Below, in pieces: positions 41,379 to 49,528 of a stretch of 64,000 bases of DNA; the stretch's first letter is position 1, and the number at the start of each line of letters is the position of its first letter. The position numbers and the translations under genes are program-made. The notes beneath the pieces were generated by a model that did no database searches, was not told the DNA's origin, and saw nothing but the letters and a program-made list of their open reading frames with translations. The DNA is from Streptomyces populi (lineage in GTDB: Bacteria > Actinomycetota > Actinomycetes > Streptomycetales > Streptomycetaceae): the NCBI RefSeq assembly GCF_002911015.1, contig NZ_KZ626875.1, positions 1 through 64,000 on the forward strand, read 5' to 3'.

Positions 41379-41609
41379 ATGACCGGCAAGACGCGCCAGA
41401 TGCAGCGGGACCGGGAGTTCGCGCTCACCCTCGCCGTTCTGCTCCTGACCGGCGGCGTGCTGTTGCTGTCCTGCTGGATGGGCCCGCTCACCACGTTCGC
41501 CGCCGTGGCCGTCCTGGTCGTCATCGCCTATGCCGTACCCGGCCTCGCCCGCCGCCTGGCTCTGCGCCGCGCGCTGCGCCGGCTCCTGCGGGCCCTGAAC
41601 GACGCCTGA
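41379..41609 (+). CDS. Small membrane protein
   Basis: 76 residues. FALTLAVLLLTGGVLLLSCWMGPLTTFAAVAVLVVIAYAV forms two TM segments, followed by a strongly basic C-terminus with repeats of ALRR. Starts at ATG 41379 or 41400. Function unknown. Confidence 0.5.
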   Translation: MTGKTRQMQRDREFALTLAVLLLTGGVLLLSCWMGPLTTFAAVAVLVVIAYAVPGLARRLALRRALRRLLRALNDA

Positions 41610-41779
41610 GCACCGGAGTCGGTTGGCCGTCTTGGTGATCGCTCTACTGGCTTGCTCACGCCAGGTGGCTCTCCGTGTCGGTCCTGAAGGTGTGACGTTG
41701 GGGGCACACCGTTCGGCATCAAGGCCGAGCGACGGGGTTGGCCAGAGGTCGTGGCCATCGAGCTGTGGACGGAGCAGTC

Positions 41780-41884
41780 ATCGCGCGCGGTGGGGACCTT
41801 GCTGATGTACGGGTGTGGGCGGGTGAACTGGATGCCGTGCATGGGCGGTTCGTGCACCGTTTCAGCCGGTCCGAGCCGGGGCTC
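41780..41884 (+). pseudogene. N-terminal fragment of an IS701-family transposase
   Basis: RGGDLADVRVWAGELDAVHG and RFVHRFSRSEP match the start of IS701 transposases (E-L-D-A-V-H-x-R-x-x-x-R-F-x-R-x-E-P). The following residues do not continue the family, so only about 35 codons remain. Confidence 0.55.
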
Positions 41885-42032
41885 GGCCGGAGTTGGGCCG
41901 CGGCCGTGCTGGGATTCATGGCCAATACATTCGTGATCTTGTGTGCGGCATCGTTGCCGCGTTCCTCGGATGTTGGTGATGGGGTGAATCGCTCGTTTCC
42001 GTTTGAGGGTCGGCCAAGCCGCGCGTCACTGT

Positions 42033-42362
42033 TCAGTGCGGCAGGCGGTGGTCGCGCGGCTGCAGGAACACTTCATCCACGTAGCACCAGGCCCATGCTT
42101 CGCCGCCCGGCTCTACGGACTGTACGAGTGGGTGACCGCTCGATTCGTAGTGAGCTGTGGCGTGGGCGCCTGGCGCGCTGTCGCTGCACCCTACGTGGCC
42201 GCAGGTCAGGCAGAGTCGCAGCCGCGTCTCCTCGCGCCCCTGGGCGGAGCACTCCACGCACAGGTGGCTTTGGGACGCTGGTGTCGGGCCTGCGTCGGCG
42301 GCATGGGGACATCCGTGGCCCTGCGGGCGGCCCCCGTCCGGCCGTACCACCCACTCGGTCAT
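42033..42362 (-). CDS. UBP-type zinc finger protein
   Basis: 109 residues. GCPHAADAGPTPASQSHLCVECSAQ, RLRLCLTCGHVGCSDSAPGAHATAHYESSGHPLVQSVE is the ZnF_UBP signature with its ordered Cys and His zinc ligands, followed by WAWCYVDEVF. In Streptomyces these stand-alone UBP-like fingers are common and of unknown role; the domain binds free C-terminal Gly-Gly ends in eukaryotes. AAAGGCG lies six bases before the ATG at 42362. It has no tied neighbour. Confidence 0.9.
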   Translation of the reverse strand: MTEWVVRPDGGRPQGHGCPHAADAGPTPASQSHLCVECSAQGREETRLRLCLTCGHVGCSDSAPGAHATAHYESSGHPLVQSVEPGGEAWAWCYVDEVFLQPRDHRLPH

Positions 42363-42572
42363 GGTGTCGCCTTTCGTCTGCTGGCGGTCGTGGTCGGAAT
42401 GTCCAGTAATTCGTTCATGCAAGGACAGACGGATGCACAGCTGCGGTGCGAGTGCCGATTATTACGTCCTCGCAGTTCACGCGGCGTGTGCGTGCTCGTG
42501 GAGGATGCCGCCGAGTCGATCACGTCGGCGGACGTCGAGGTAATGGAATCGGTCCGGGTCAGTGATCGGTTC

Positions 42573-43432
42573 AGACGTCGTTTCACTTGGTGAGTCGGCG
42601 GTAGGCGATGAGGGCTGCGGCGATGCCGACGAAGGCCAGGAAGTGCTCGGCCTTGCGCTCGTAGCGGCGGTGCAGCCGGCGGCATCCGGCCGGCCAGGAC
42701 ACGGTTCGTTCGACGACCCAGCGGTGTCGGCCGAGCCGGGTGGAGGACTCGATGCCCTTGCGGGCGATGCGGTGGCGGATGCGGCGTTGGCGGAGCCATC
42801 GGCGCGGGTGGTCGTAGTCGTAGCCCTTGTCGGCATGGAGCTTGGCCGGGCGGCGACGCCGCGGGCCGCGCCGGGAACGGATCGGTGGGATGCCCCGCAC
42901 GAGCGGCTGTAGGCCGAGGCTGTCGTGCATGTTGGCTCCGGAGATACCCGGCGACAGAGGCAGTCCGTTCCGGTCGGTGACGAGGTGGATTTTCGATCCC
43001 GGCTTGCCGCGGTCGGTCGGATTCGGTCCCGTCAGAGGCCTCCTTTTGCCGCCCTGAGGCTGACGGAGTCGATCGCGCATCGTGACCAGTCCAACTCGCC
43101 CTGGGCGCCGAGTTCGTCGAGGAGGACGCGGTGCAGTTCGGCCCAGACCCGGTCCTGGCTCCACCGGGCAAAACGCCGGTAGACCGTGGGCCAGGCCGGC
43201 CCGAACACCGGCGGCAACTGCCGCCACGTGCAGCCCGAGGTTGCCACGAAGACGATCGCCGCCAGGCATTCCCGGTCACCCGCCCGCCGCCGACCCCCAC
43301 CCTGCGGACGCGTGACCTCCGTCGGCGGGACCACCCGCCGGAACAACACCCATAACTCGTCCGGAACCAACCGCTCAACCAGATCCGTCATGCACTACTC
43401 AACGAACGATCACGCCATAAGAAACGGTGTCT
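42573..43432 (-). mobile_element. IS5-family insertion sequence, about 860 bp
   Basis: Imperfect terminal inverted repeats are visible: the left end starts AGACGTCGTTTC at 42573 and the right end, read inward, starts AGACACCGTTTC at 43432. The transposase frames fill the interior. The insertion directly abuts a coding sequence on the right (43433-43812) that lacks a start, so this IS probably truncated that gene. I cannot identify a target duplication. Confidence 0.7.
42583..43391 (-). CDS. IS5-family transposase made by -1 frameshift (orfA-orfB)
   Basis: OrfA (start 43391) encodes MTDLVERLVPDELWVLFRRV ... CTWRQLPPVFGPAWPTVYRRF ... LDWSRCAIDSVSLRAAKGGL and stops at 43032. OrfB in the -1 frame continues KPGSKIHLVTDRNGLPLSPG, LHADKGYDYDHPRRWLRQRR, WVVERTVSW and YERKAEHFLAFVGIAA to 42583. 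The overlap contains GGCAAAAGG at about 43043-43050, a slippery run that allows -1 slippage, followed by GGAGG, as in other IS5 (IS427-type) elements. Catalytic DDE residues are split between the two frames (D in CAIDSVS; D in HADKGYD; E in VVERT). It looks complete and possibly active. Confidence 0.8.
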
Positions 43433-43812
43433 ACGAGAACGTCGCCATCGTCCCCGCCGAACCCCTCCCCGACACCGTCAAACACGGCCAGTTCGAGATC
43501 AGCGGCCTCGTCAAAACCGGCAACGACGAACGCGAACGCGGCACCCGCCGCGCAGCACCCCTGCGCATCGACGCAAGCCGCGGCGACTGGACCGACATCG
43601 AAACGCTCTGGCTGGCCGGCGACCTGCGCGACGACGACCTCGAGGACCACTTCATCGACGAGATCATCGTCGCCGACATCGGCGACGGCACCGACGGCTG
43701 GGAATTCAACGGCGCCTCCTATGCCGTCGAACTCAGGCGATCTGGCCTGGACAGGCGCACTCGATGTCGCCTCGGCCCGTATAGCGGCATCAATCCCGAC
43801 AAGCCGGCCTGA
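43433..43812 (+). pseudogene. Hypothetical gene truncated at its 5' end by the IS
   Basis: VYENVAIVPAEPLPDTVKHG, QFEISGLVKTGNDERERGTR, LRIDASRGDWTDIETLWLAG, DLRDDDLEDHFIDEIIVADI and DGWEFNGASYAVELRRSG read as genuine protein with good codon bias. The frame has no start of its own and enters directly from the IS right end, so the N-terminus was lost. Function unknown. Confidence 0.55.
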
Positions 43813-43997
43813 GCACGCGGTGGCGCGCCCCGCAGCCGCCTCTGCCGGGGTGCTGCGGGCGTGCAAGGGGCACGTCACTCGAAGGGGAAGTTCCGCACCG
43901 CTGGCGTCCCATGCTTCCAGAAAGTGTCGTACCGTGCCCGGACTGCGCCTGTCCTGGGGGAGTGGGAAGGCCAGATCGGGGACAGAAGGGCACCACG

Positions 43998-44327
43998 ATG
44001 GTCGAAGACGACGGAGACTGGGGCGAGCGGGCCCTGTGCCGAACCGCTGATCCGGACGAGCTGTTCGTCGAGGGTGCGGCTCAGCACCGGGCGAAAGCGC
44101 TGTGTACCGGCTGCCCGGTGCGGCTGGAATGCCTGTCCTTCGCGCTCGACAACCGAATCGAGCACGGCATCTGGGGCGGTGCGACGGAGCGGGACCGGCG
44201 GGCCCTGCTGCGGCGCCGCCCCGCGGTGGCGTCCTGGCGACGCCTGCTGGAGGCGGCACGGGCCGAGCACGATCAGCAGGCGAAGGCCCTGCACGATCAC
44301 GCGGACGGCTTGGCCGCCACCGGCTGA
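43998..44327 (+). CDS. WhiB-family iron-sulfur regulator
   Basis: 109 residues. ALCRTADPDELFVEGAAQHRAKALCTGCPVRLECLSFALDNRIEHGIWGG shows the four Cys ligands (C, then CxxCxxxxxC) of the [4Fe-4S] cluster and the G-I-W-G-G turn, followed by the basic ERDRRALLRRRPA segment that contacts DNA or sigma factor. WhiB proteins act with the primary sigma factor to control development or stress genes. The ATG at 43998 gives a compact N-terminus; upstream in-frame starts are possible. Which WhiB-like subgroup it belongs to is not decided. Confidence 0.93.
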   Translation: MVEDDGDWGERALCRTADPDELFVEGAAQHRAKALCTGCPVRLECLSFALDNRIEHGIWGGATERDRRALLRRRPAVASWRRLLEAARAEHDQQAKALHDHADGLAATG

Positions 44328-44334
44328 CCGGTGG
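44317..44334 (+). terminator. Hairpin overlapping the WhiB stop codon
   Basis: CCACCGG-CTGA-CCGGTGG: perfect 7-bp arms with the stop codon in the loop. Confidence 0.5.
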
Positions 44335-44647
44335 TCTCGACCGCCAGGACGCGGCGGCTGCTGCACCACCCTTGTCCGGGTACACCGGGTCGAGGCCGGG
44401 GGCCGTGCCAGGGCGCGAGGCCGGCAGGGCGCCGAAGCGTGAAAGCCGCCCGGCGGGCAGAGCGGCAACCGTGCCCCGGCCCAAAACGCAGGCGGGGCAA
44501 GAACGCCCGGGCAAGTCCTGGGCGGGCGGCAGGAGATGAGTATGACCGCACCGTCTCCCGCCACCCGCGACGGAACCTGTCAGCAGCCGTTGTCGCAGTC
44601 CCAGGAGCAGAGACAGACGCTGCGCCCGCTGGGCCGAGCGGGGAGGA
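44335..44647. other. Intergenic region, no gene seen
   Basis: About 310 bases between convergent genes; no supported frame. Confidence 0.5.
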
Positions 44648-45145
44648 TCAGTCTCTGCTTGTTCCGCCGGGTAGCGGTGTTGGCTGTGGCTCGGGTATCC
44701 CCGGTGCACGACCGACCACCGGCCGCTCCCGCCAGAGCGTGAGTCCGACGTCGACAAGCAGTACCCGGTCCAGCGCGGGTACTTCTCCCAAGGGGTGCCA
44801 GGCCGCCATGTCGGTGGAGCCGTTCGTTTCGTGGCGCAGTCCGCCGCCGGTGACCTGCGCCTCGTAGACGATCCGCAGGCTCTGGAAGTCGGCGGTGGCA
44901 CCGAGACGGCGCGGATAGGTGTGCCGCTGCGAGTCGACACCGAGCAGCACCGTCGGTTCGATCGCGTACCCGGTCTCCTCCTCGACCTCTCTGATCACGG
45001 TGTCGTAGGGGTCCTCGCCGTGGTCCATGCCCCCGCCGGGGAGCGTCCAGCGTTTGCTGTCGTCCCTCAACGTCAGGCGTGCGAGGAGGATTGCCCCGTC
45101 TCGCACACACACGGCGTAGGCCGCCACCCTCAACTCCTGCTTCAT
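44648..45145 (-). CDS. NUDIX hydrolase
   Basis: 165 residues. The NUDIX box is intact in GGGMDHGEDPYDTVIREVEE and ETGY (G-x5-E-x7-REVxEExG), preceded by RWTLPGGG. It should hydrolyse a nucleoside diphosphate linked to another moiety, with Mg bound by the Glu residues. The C-terminal 25 residues (RAPGIPEPQPTPLPGGTSRD) are probably disordered. The ATG at 45145 fits the family N-terminus (LRVAAYAVCVRDGAILLAR). Substrate unknown. Confidence 0.93.
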   Translation of the reverse strand: MKQELRVAAYAVCVRDGAILLARLTLRDDSKRWTLPGGGMDHGEDPYDTVIREVEEETGYAIEPTVLLGVDSQRHTYPRRLGATADFQSLRIVYEAQVTGGGLRHETNGSTDMAAWHPLGEVPALDRVLLVDVGLTLWRERPVVGRAPGIPEPQPTPLPGGTSRD

Positions 45146-45683
45146 GCACCGACGTTAGAACAAGGAAGCATCGGCGCGTCCCGGTCTGGGCGGGAATCTG
45201 TGGCATGGCGCGCGGAGAAATGCACGTGGGCGGCTCAGGCTCCGGCCGATCCCCGGTCAGCCTGTGGTCACCGTCCCACTCGATGCGGGGGCGGACCGGA
45301 GGACCCGGACGAGCTCGGCTACGGGCTGGGCATCGAAACGGCGAAAACCGACTGCGGCACGGTCTGGGACCACGTCGGCGTCGTCCCGGGCTAAGCGACC
45401 TGCAACCTCACCGACTCCACCGGCCACCGCACGGCCGCCTTCTTCTTCGCCGCCTCCACCCTCAGCAGGCAGGCGCACCGGACCGGCGCGGCCCTGATGG
45501 ACGCGGTCAACTGCGCCCTCTTCAACCGAGTTGCGCGTTCTTCAACTGACCTGCGCGTCTGGCCGGGAATCACCTCCGAATCCCGGCGCGAAACGGGCGG
45601 GAGCGGCTTGGGAGACACGGTGATTCGTGGACTAGTGTCTCATTTTGACGCGATCAGGACAGAACGAAAGGCAAGTCCAGTCG
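45146..45683. other. Region with a hydrolase remnant and the promoter of the large toxin-like gene
   Basis: A serine hydrolase remnant lies at 45296-45531. The last ~150 bases before 45684 hold the AT-richer stretch GTGTCTCATTTTGACGCG and GAAAGG, likely promoter and ribosome binding site of the next gene. Confidence 0.45.
45296..45531 (+). pseudogene. C-terminal remnant of a beta-lactamase-like serine hydrolase
   Basis: YGLGIETAKTDCGTVWDHVG, VVPG, an in-frame TAA at about 45392, then ATCNLTDSTGHRTAAFFFAA, DAVNCALFNR match the C-terminal end of D-Ala-D-Ala carboxypeptidase/beta-lactamase family proteins of Streptomyces (YGLG...C-G-x-x-W-G-H-x-G-x-x-P-G...). The catalytic SxxK part is absent. 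Confidence 0.6.
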
Positions 45684-48600
45684 ATGACCACACCCACCGC
45701 TCCCCGCCCGGCGGGCCGAACGAGGGCCTCGTTACGGGCACGGCGCTCCCGTCGGCCCCGGCGCGACGGGCCGCACGCCCGTTCCGCGGCCCTCGGCGTC
45801 GTCCAGGTGCTGCTGCTCGCGCTCCTGGTGGTGCCGTTCACCGTCCTGGCCGCCGGCCCGGCCCAGGCGGATCCGCCGCCCCAGCCTCCCCCGGGCCAGA
45901 GGCCCTACCTCACCTGGAACATGCAGGGAGCCACCGCGCAGGGCGTGAACCTCTGGACGAACTACATTCCAAACATTCTCACCGCGGCCCGGAATCGCAG
46001 CACGGGCCCTTCCGTCGTCATGCTCCAGGAGTCGGGTGCCGGCGTGCCGACCGGCTCCGACATCCTGCCCAATCCGCGGGGAACCGTCGGCAACTCGCTG
46101 GTCACCTATGCCAACTGGCATGCGAGCCAACGGCCCTCCGAGTGGTACATGGTCTTCCTGCAGACCAACTACCGGTCCCAGCCGGGCCGGCCGGGAGGCC
46201 GGGTGAACACCATCGTGATGTCGCTCAACCCGGTCGAGGACGCCATGGTGGTGGACAACCCGCTCGGTCCCGACCGCGGTCGACCCGCCATCGGCATCCG
46301 TGAGGGGAACCACTGGTACTTCAGCTTCCACTCGCTGACGGGAGGCGGTGGCGACGCGATCCCGATGCTGACCGCGATCGGAAGAGCCGTCTACGACGCC
46401 CAGCGGGCGGAGGGCGTGCGGTACGACTGGACGGTGAGCGCCGACTTCAACACCCGGCCCGACTCCCTGCGCGGCCGACCGGCCTACGCCCTCATCCCGT
46501 CGCCGGACAACCCGCAGCCCCCGCTGCCGCCCCCCGCACCGCAGCCCATCCTGCCCCACATCGTGGCCAGTGGTCAGCCCACCCACCGAAGTCCGGACGG
46601 GCAGGAAGAGGAACTCGACTTCACGGTGACGACCACCACGCGCGGCACCTTCGCCGCGCGCGTGCTGGGCAACCAAGGCGGCTCCGACCACAGCCCGGTC
46701 TACAACGACACCGTCGCCACCCGGACGTCCACCCAGCCGCCGCAGGTCTCCCCGTCGGTAGTCGGCGGCTACGCCGCGGACGGGGCGAACGTGCACCAGG
46801 CCCCTTTCGAAGACTCGGGCATGCGAGGACCGCTGCAAACATGTGTGTCGTATTACCTGGGCCAGTGCTATGGGCTCTGGCCCAGTTCGGCGAATGCGGC
46901 GAAGACGGCCAGGGCGGCGAGCGCGGCGAAGACGGCCAGGGCCGCGAACGTGACCGGTTCGGCCAACGCGGCCAGGCCGACGAGAGCGGCGAGCGCGGGG
47001 AATGCCGGCACGCCCGGCTTCGACTACGTGGGTGCCGTGAGCAAGGGGAACGTCGAGGGCGGTGACAACCAGGAGGAGGCGTTCCCCGGCCAGAGCATCG
47101 ACGAGTTGCGCCAGCATCTGGTCGGCGACCTGCGTACCTACAAGCCCGACGTCGTACTGCTCCAGCTCGACGTCGCGAACGATCTGGCGACCCGCGACGG
47201 GCTGACGGCCACCCAGGAGGCGAACCAGCTGCAGGACCTGCTCGACCAGATCTACATCGACCTGCCCAACACGACGGTGCTGGTCGGCGACCCGGTGCCG
47301 TCCAGCACACCGGCCGTCCGGGACGAGATGTACACCGGCACCGCCTCCTACATCGCGCAGTCGAGCCGGATCATCGCCACTGAAGCCCTGGCGGGTCACC
47401 GGATCCGGCAGGTGGTCCTCGACCGTGACGTCAGCGAGGTGGACACCGGGCAGAGTGCCGACGGCGTGCCCAACGCCAAGGGCTACCGCGCCATGACCGA
47501 CGCCTACGCGGCCCAGCTGACCGCCGCGTGGCAGGACGGCACCATCGTCGATCCGGGAGACGTCGTGGTGAACCCCGCCGACATGGTGATCGACGGCAAC
47601 GGCGTCGACGACACCGGGGACGGCAGCGACATGGGCACCGCGCCCCTGCGGGTGATGGTGGTGGGGGACTCCATGAGCGAGGGGATGGAGGGCGACTGGA
47701 CCTGGCGCTACCGGCTGTGGCAGTGGTTCAAGGACCAGCACGTCGCCGTCGACTTCGTCGGCCCGTACCGCGGGACCAAGCAGCCGGACGCCCCGACCGG
47801 TCCGCCCGGCCCGCCGCCGCTGCAGGGGGAGACGAACCAGAACCCCTCGGCGGCGGGCCCACCCGTCAACGGTGCCTACGCCCAGGGCGTCCCGGCGGAC
47901 TTCGACGCCGACCACTTCGCCGTGTGGGGCCGCCAGGCCGCCCAGGACAAGGACCTGATCGGCCCCATGGTCGCGCAGTACCAGCCCAACCTGGTGCTCT
48001 TCGGCATCGGGTTCAACGACATGGGGTGGCTCGTCAGCGACGCCACCGGCACGCTGGACAGCGTCAAGACCATGGTCGACCGGGCCCGCGCGGCCAAACC
48101 CGGCGTCCGCTTCGCCGTGGCCAACGTTCCCATGCGACCCCTGATCGACGGCCGTCAGGACCTGATCGTCAAGACCCGGCAGTACAACACCATGCTGGCG
48201 AACGCGATCCCGTCCTGGAGCACCTCCGACTCCCCGGTGAAACTGGTCGACTGGGAGGGGGCCTACAGCTGCGACACCGACACCTGTCCCGCCGGCTACG
48301 ACAACCTGCACCCCAACGCCCTGGGCGAATACCAGATCGCGTCCGCCTACGAGCGCACCCTGCACGACGGCTACGGCATCGGCCAGTCCGTGCCCGCCGT
48401 CCCCGACACGATCCCGCACCGGCCGATCTCCGGGGTGACGGGGGTCGTGGCGCAGGCCGTCCCCAGCGGTGTCGCGGTGACCTGGAACCCGGTGTTCGGC
48501 GCGCGCGGGTACACCGTCCGCTACCGGCTCGCGGGTGCCACCGCGTGGAACCAGACCAAGGTGTCGACCAACCGCTACGACACCACCTGGACGGAGGACA

Positions 48601-49418
48601 GCTGGACCTGGGAGTACCAGGTCCGCACCGACAACGACGGTGACGGCCAGTCCGTCTGGTCCCCGACGGCCACCGCGACCGCGCACCCCCAGACCGCACC
48701 GCCACCGCCGGTCGACGGCATCATGACCTCGGCGACCGCGACGGGCGTCGACGTGACCTGGCGGGCACCGAGCGGTCCGTACACGGACAGCATCGACCGG
48801 TACGAGGTCATCACCTGGGACAAGGACGTGCCGGGGTCGTACATCAGCAGCACGGGCGTCAGAGCGACGACCGTGCACATCGACGGTCTGACCCCGGGGC
48901 ACCACTATCTGGTCGCGGTGGTGACCTGGAACCGGGCCGGCGGCGGCATGCCGGGCATGGCCAGGTCGGTGACCATCGGCGCGGGGAAGCCGCCCATGCC
49001 CACGGGCCTCACGGTCAAGTCCCTCGACCCCACCACCGTCCAGCTGAACTGGCAGGGCTCCCCCGAGGCGGCCGGGTACCGGGTGTGGGTACGCAACCTC
49101 AACGAGCACAACGGCCCGACGACGCCGGACCCGTACATCTCCGACACCCCCGACCACCAGATCGCCTTCCTCTTCCCGGGCAACTGGAACTTCGAATTCT
49201 GCGTGACCGCGATCAACGGCGTGCTGGAATCCGACCGGACGCCCTGCGTCTCGGTGCCGCTCCCGCCCCCGTCGACCGGTGCGACCACCCGAGCTCCGGC
49301 CAAGTCCAAGTCCACGTCCAGCCGGCCGCCGTCGGACCCGGCTCAGGAATCCCTGCTGAAGAAAGGCCGGTTCGCCGACCCGCGCAGCGACGTGGTCACC
49401 GTCCCGCCCACCGGCTGA
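45684..49418 (+). CDS. Secreted CdtB-like nuclease fused to SGNH hydrolase and fibronectin domains
   Basis: 1244 residues from the ATG at 45684. (1) Arg-rich N-terminus and signal peptide about 34-62 (LLLALLVVPFTVLAAGPAQA). (2) DNase-I/EEP domain about 74-345 that follows CdtB closely: YLTWNMQG, VVMLQESG (Glu116), RPAIGIREGNHWYFSFHSLTG (His216), WTVSADFNTRPDSL (Asp254, Asn256), QPTHRS, ELDFTV, GGSDHSPVY (Asp335, His336). (3) A degenerate SGNH region about 360-615 interrupted by an Ala/Lys/Arg low-complexity stretch (402-443). (4) A second SGNH domain about 655-895 with VVGDSMSEG (Ser663), GIGFNDMGW (Asn778), YDNLHPNALG (Asp873, His876). (5) Three fibronectin type III domains about 915-1200 and a Ser/Lys/Pro tail. 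A secreted DNase/phosphatase plus esterase with adhesive modules is likely. A 13-bp terminator follows. Confidence 0.88.
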   Translation: MTTPTAPRPAGRTRASLRARRSRRPRRDGPHARSAALGVVQVLLLALLVVPFTVLAAGPAQADPPPQPPPGQRPYLTWNMQGATAQGVNLWTNYIPNILTAARNRSTGPSVVMLQESGAGVPTGSDILPNPRGTVGNSLVTYANWHASQRPSEWYMVFLQTNYRSQPGRPGGRVNTIVMSLNPVEDAMVVDNPLGPDRGRPAIGIREGNHWYFSFHSLTGGGGDAIPMLTAIGRAVYDAQRAEGVRYDWTVSADFNTRPDSLRGRPAYALIPSPDNPQPPLPPPAPQPILPHIVASGQPTHRSPDGQEEELDFTVTTTTRGTFAARVLGNQGGSDHSPVYNDTVATRTSTQPPQVSPSVVGGYAADGANVHQAPFEDSGMRGPLQTCVSYYLGQCYGLWPSSANAAKTARAASAAKTARAANVTGSANAARPTRAASAGNAGTPGFDYVGAVSKGNVEGGDNQEEAFPGQSIDELRQHLVGDLRTYKPDVVLLQLDVANDLATRDGLTATQEANQLQDLLDQIYIDLPNTTVLVGDPVPSSTPAVRDEMYTGTASYIAQSSRIIATEALAGHRIRQVVLDRDVSEVDTGQSADGVPNAKGYRAMTDAYAAQLTAAWQDGTIVDPGDVVVNPADMVIDGNGVDDTGDGSDMGTAPLRVMVVGDSMSEGMEGDWTWRYRLWQWFKDQHVAVDFVGPYRGTKQPDAPTGPPGPPPLQGETNQNPSAAGPPVNGAYAQGVPADFDADHFAVWGRQAAQDKDLIGPMVAQYQPNLVLFGIGFNDMGWLVSDATGTLDSVKTMVDRARAAKPGVRFAVANVPMRPLIDGRQDLIVKTRQYNTMLANAIPSWSTSDSPVKLVDWEGAYSCDTDTCPAGYDNLHPNALGEYQIASAYERTLHDGYGIGQSVPAVPDTIPHRPISGVTGVVAQAVPSGVAVTWNPVFGARGYTVRYRLAGATAWNQTKVSTNRYDTTWTEDSWTWEYQVRTDNDGDGQSVWSPTATATAHPQTAPPPPVDGIMTSATATGVDVTWRAPSGPYTDSIDRYEVITWDKDVPGSYISSTGVRATTVHIDGLTPGHHYLVAVVTWNRAGGGMPGMARSVTIGAGKPPMPTGLTVKSLDPTTVQLNWQGSPEAAGYRVWVRNLNEHNGPTTPDPYISDTPDHQIAFLFPGNWNFEFCVTAINGVLESDRTPCVSVPLPPPSTGATTRAPAKSKSTSSRPPSDPAQESLLKKGRFADPRSDVVTVPPTG

Positions 49419-49436
49419 GGCCAGGACCCGCCTGAC

Positions 49437-49471
49437 GTGCTCGCGGGCCCGCCCACCCGGCCCGCGAGCAC
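49437..49471 (+). terminator. Terminator of the CdtB-like gene
   Basis: Perfect 13-bp arms (GTGCTCGCGGGCC and complement) with a 9-base loop, 18 bases after the stop codon. Confidence 0.85.
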
Positions 49472-49528
49472 CCCGGCCCATGACCAGGATCATTCAGCGC
49501 GCAAGATCCATTTCCGATACACGGCCTA

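Noticed and set aside
31711..43812. A complete prophage or integrative conjugative element
   Set aside because: No integrase, excisionase, relaxase, TraB/FtsK or phage structural gene is seen. Only IS remnants and two tRNA-half scars support past integration.
45296..45531. Intact beta-lactamase-like hydrolase
   Set aside because: Only the C-terminal end remains, with an in-frame stop and no SxxK motif.
45732..49493. Very long open frame antisense to the CdtB-like gene (more than 1200 codons)
   Set aside because: In DNA this GC-rich, antisense frames opposite a real gene stay open by codon bias. The product is Val/Gly/His/Arg-rich with no domains, and the plus-strand protein has clear families.
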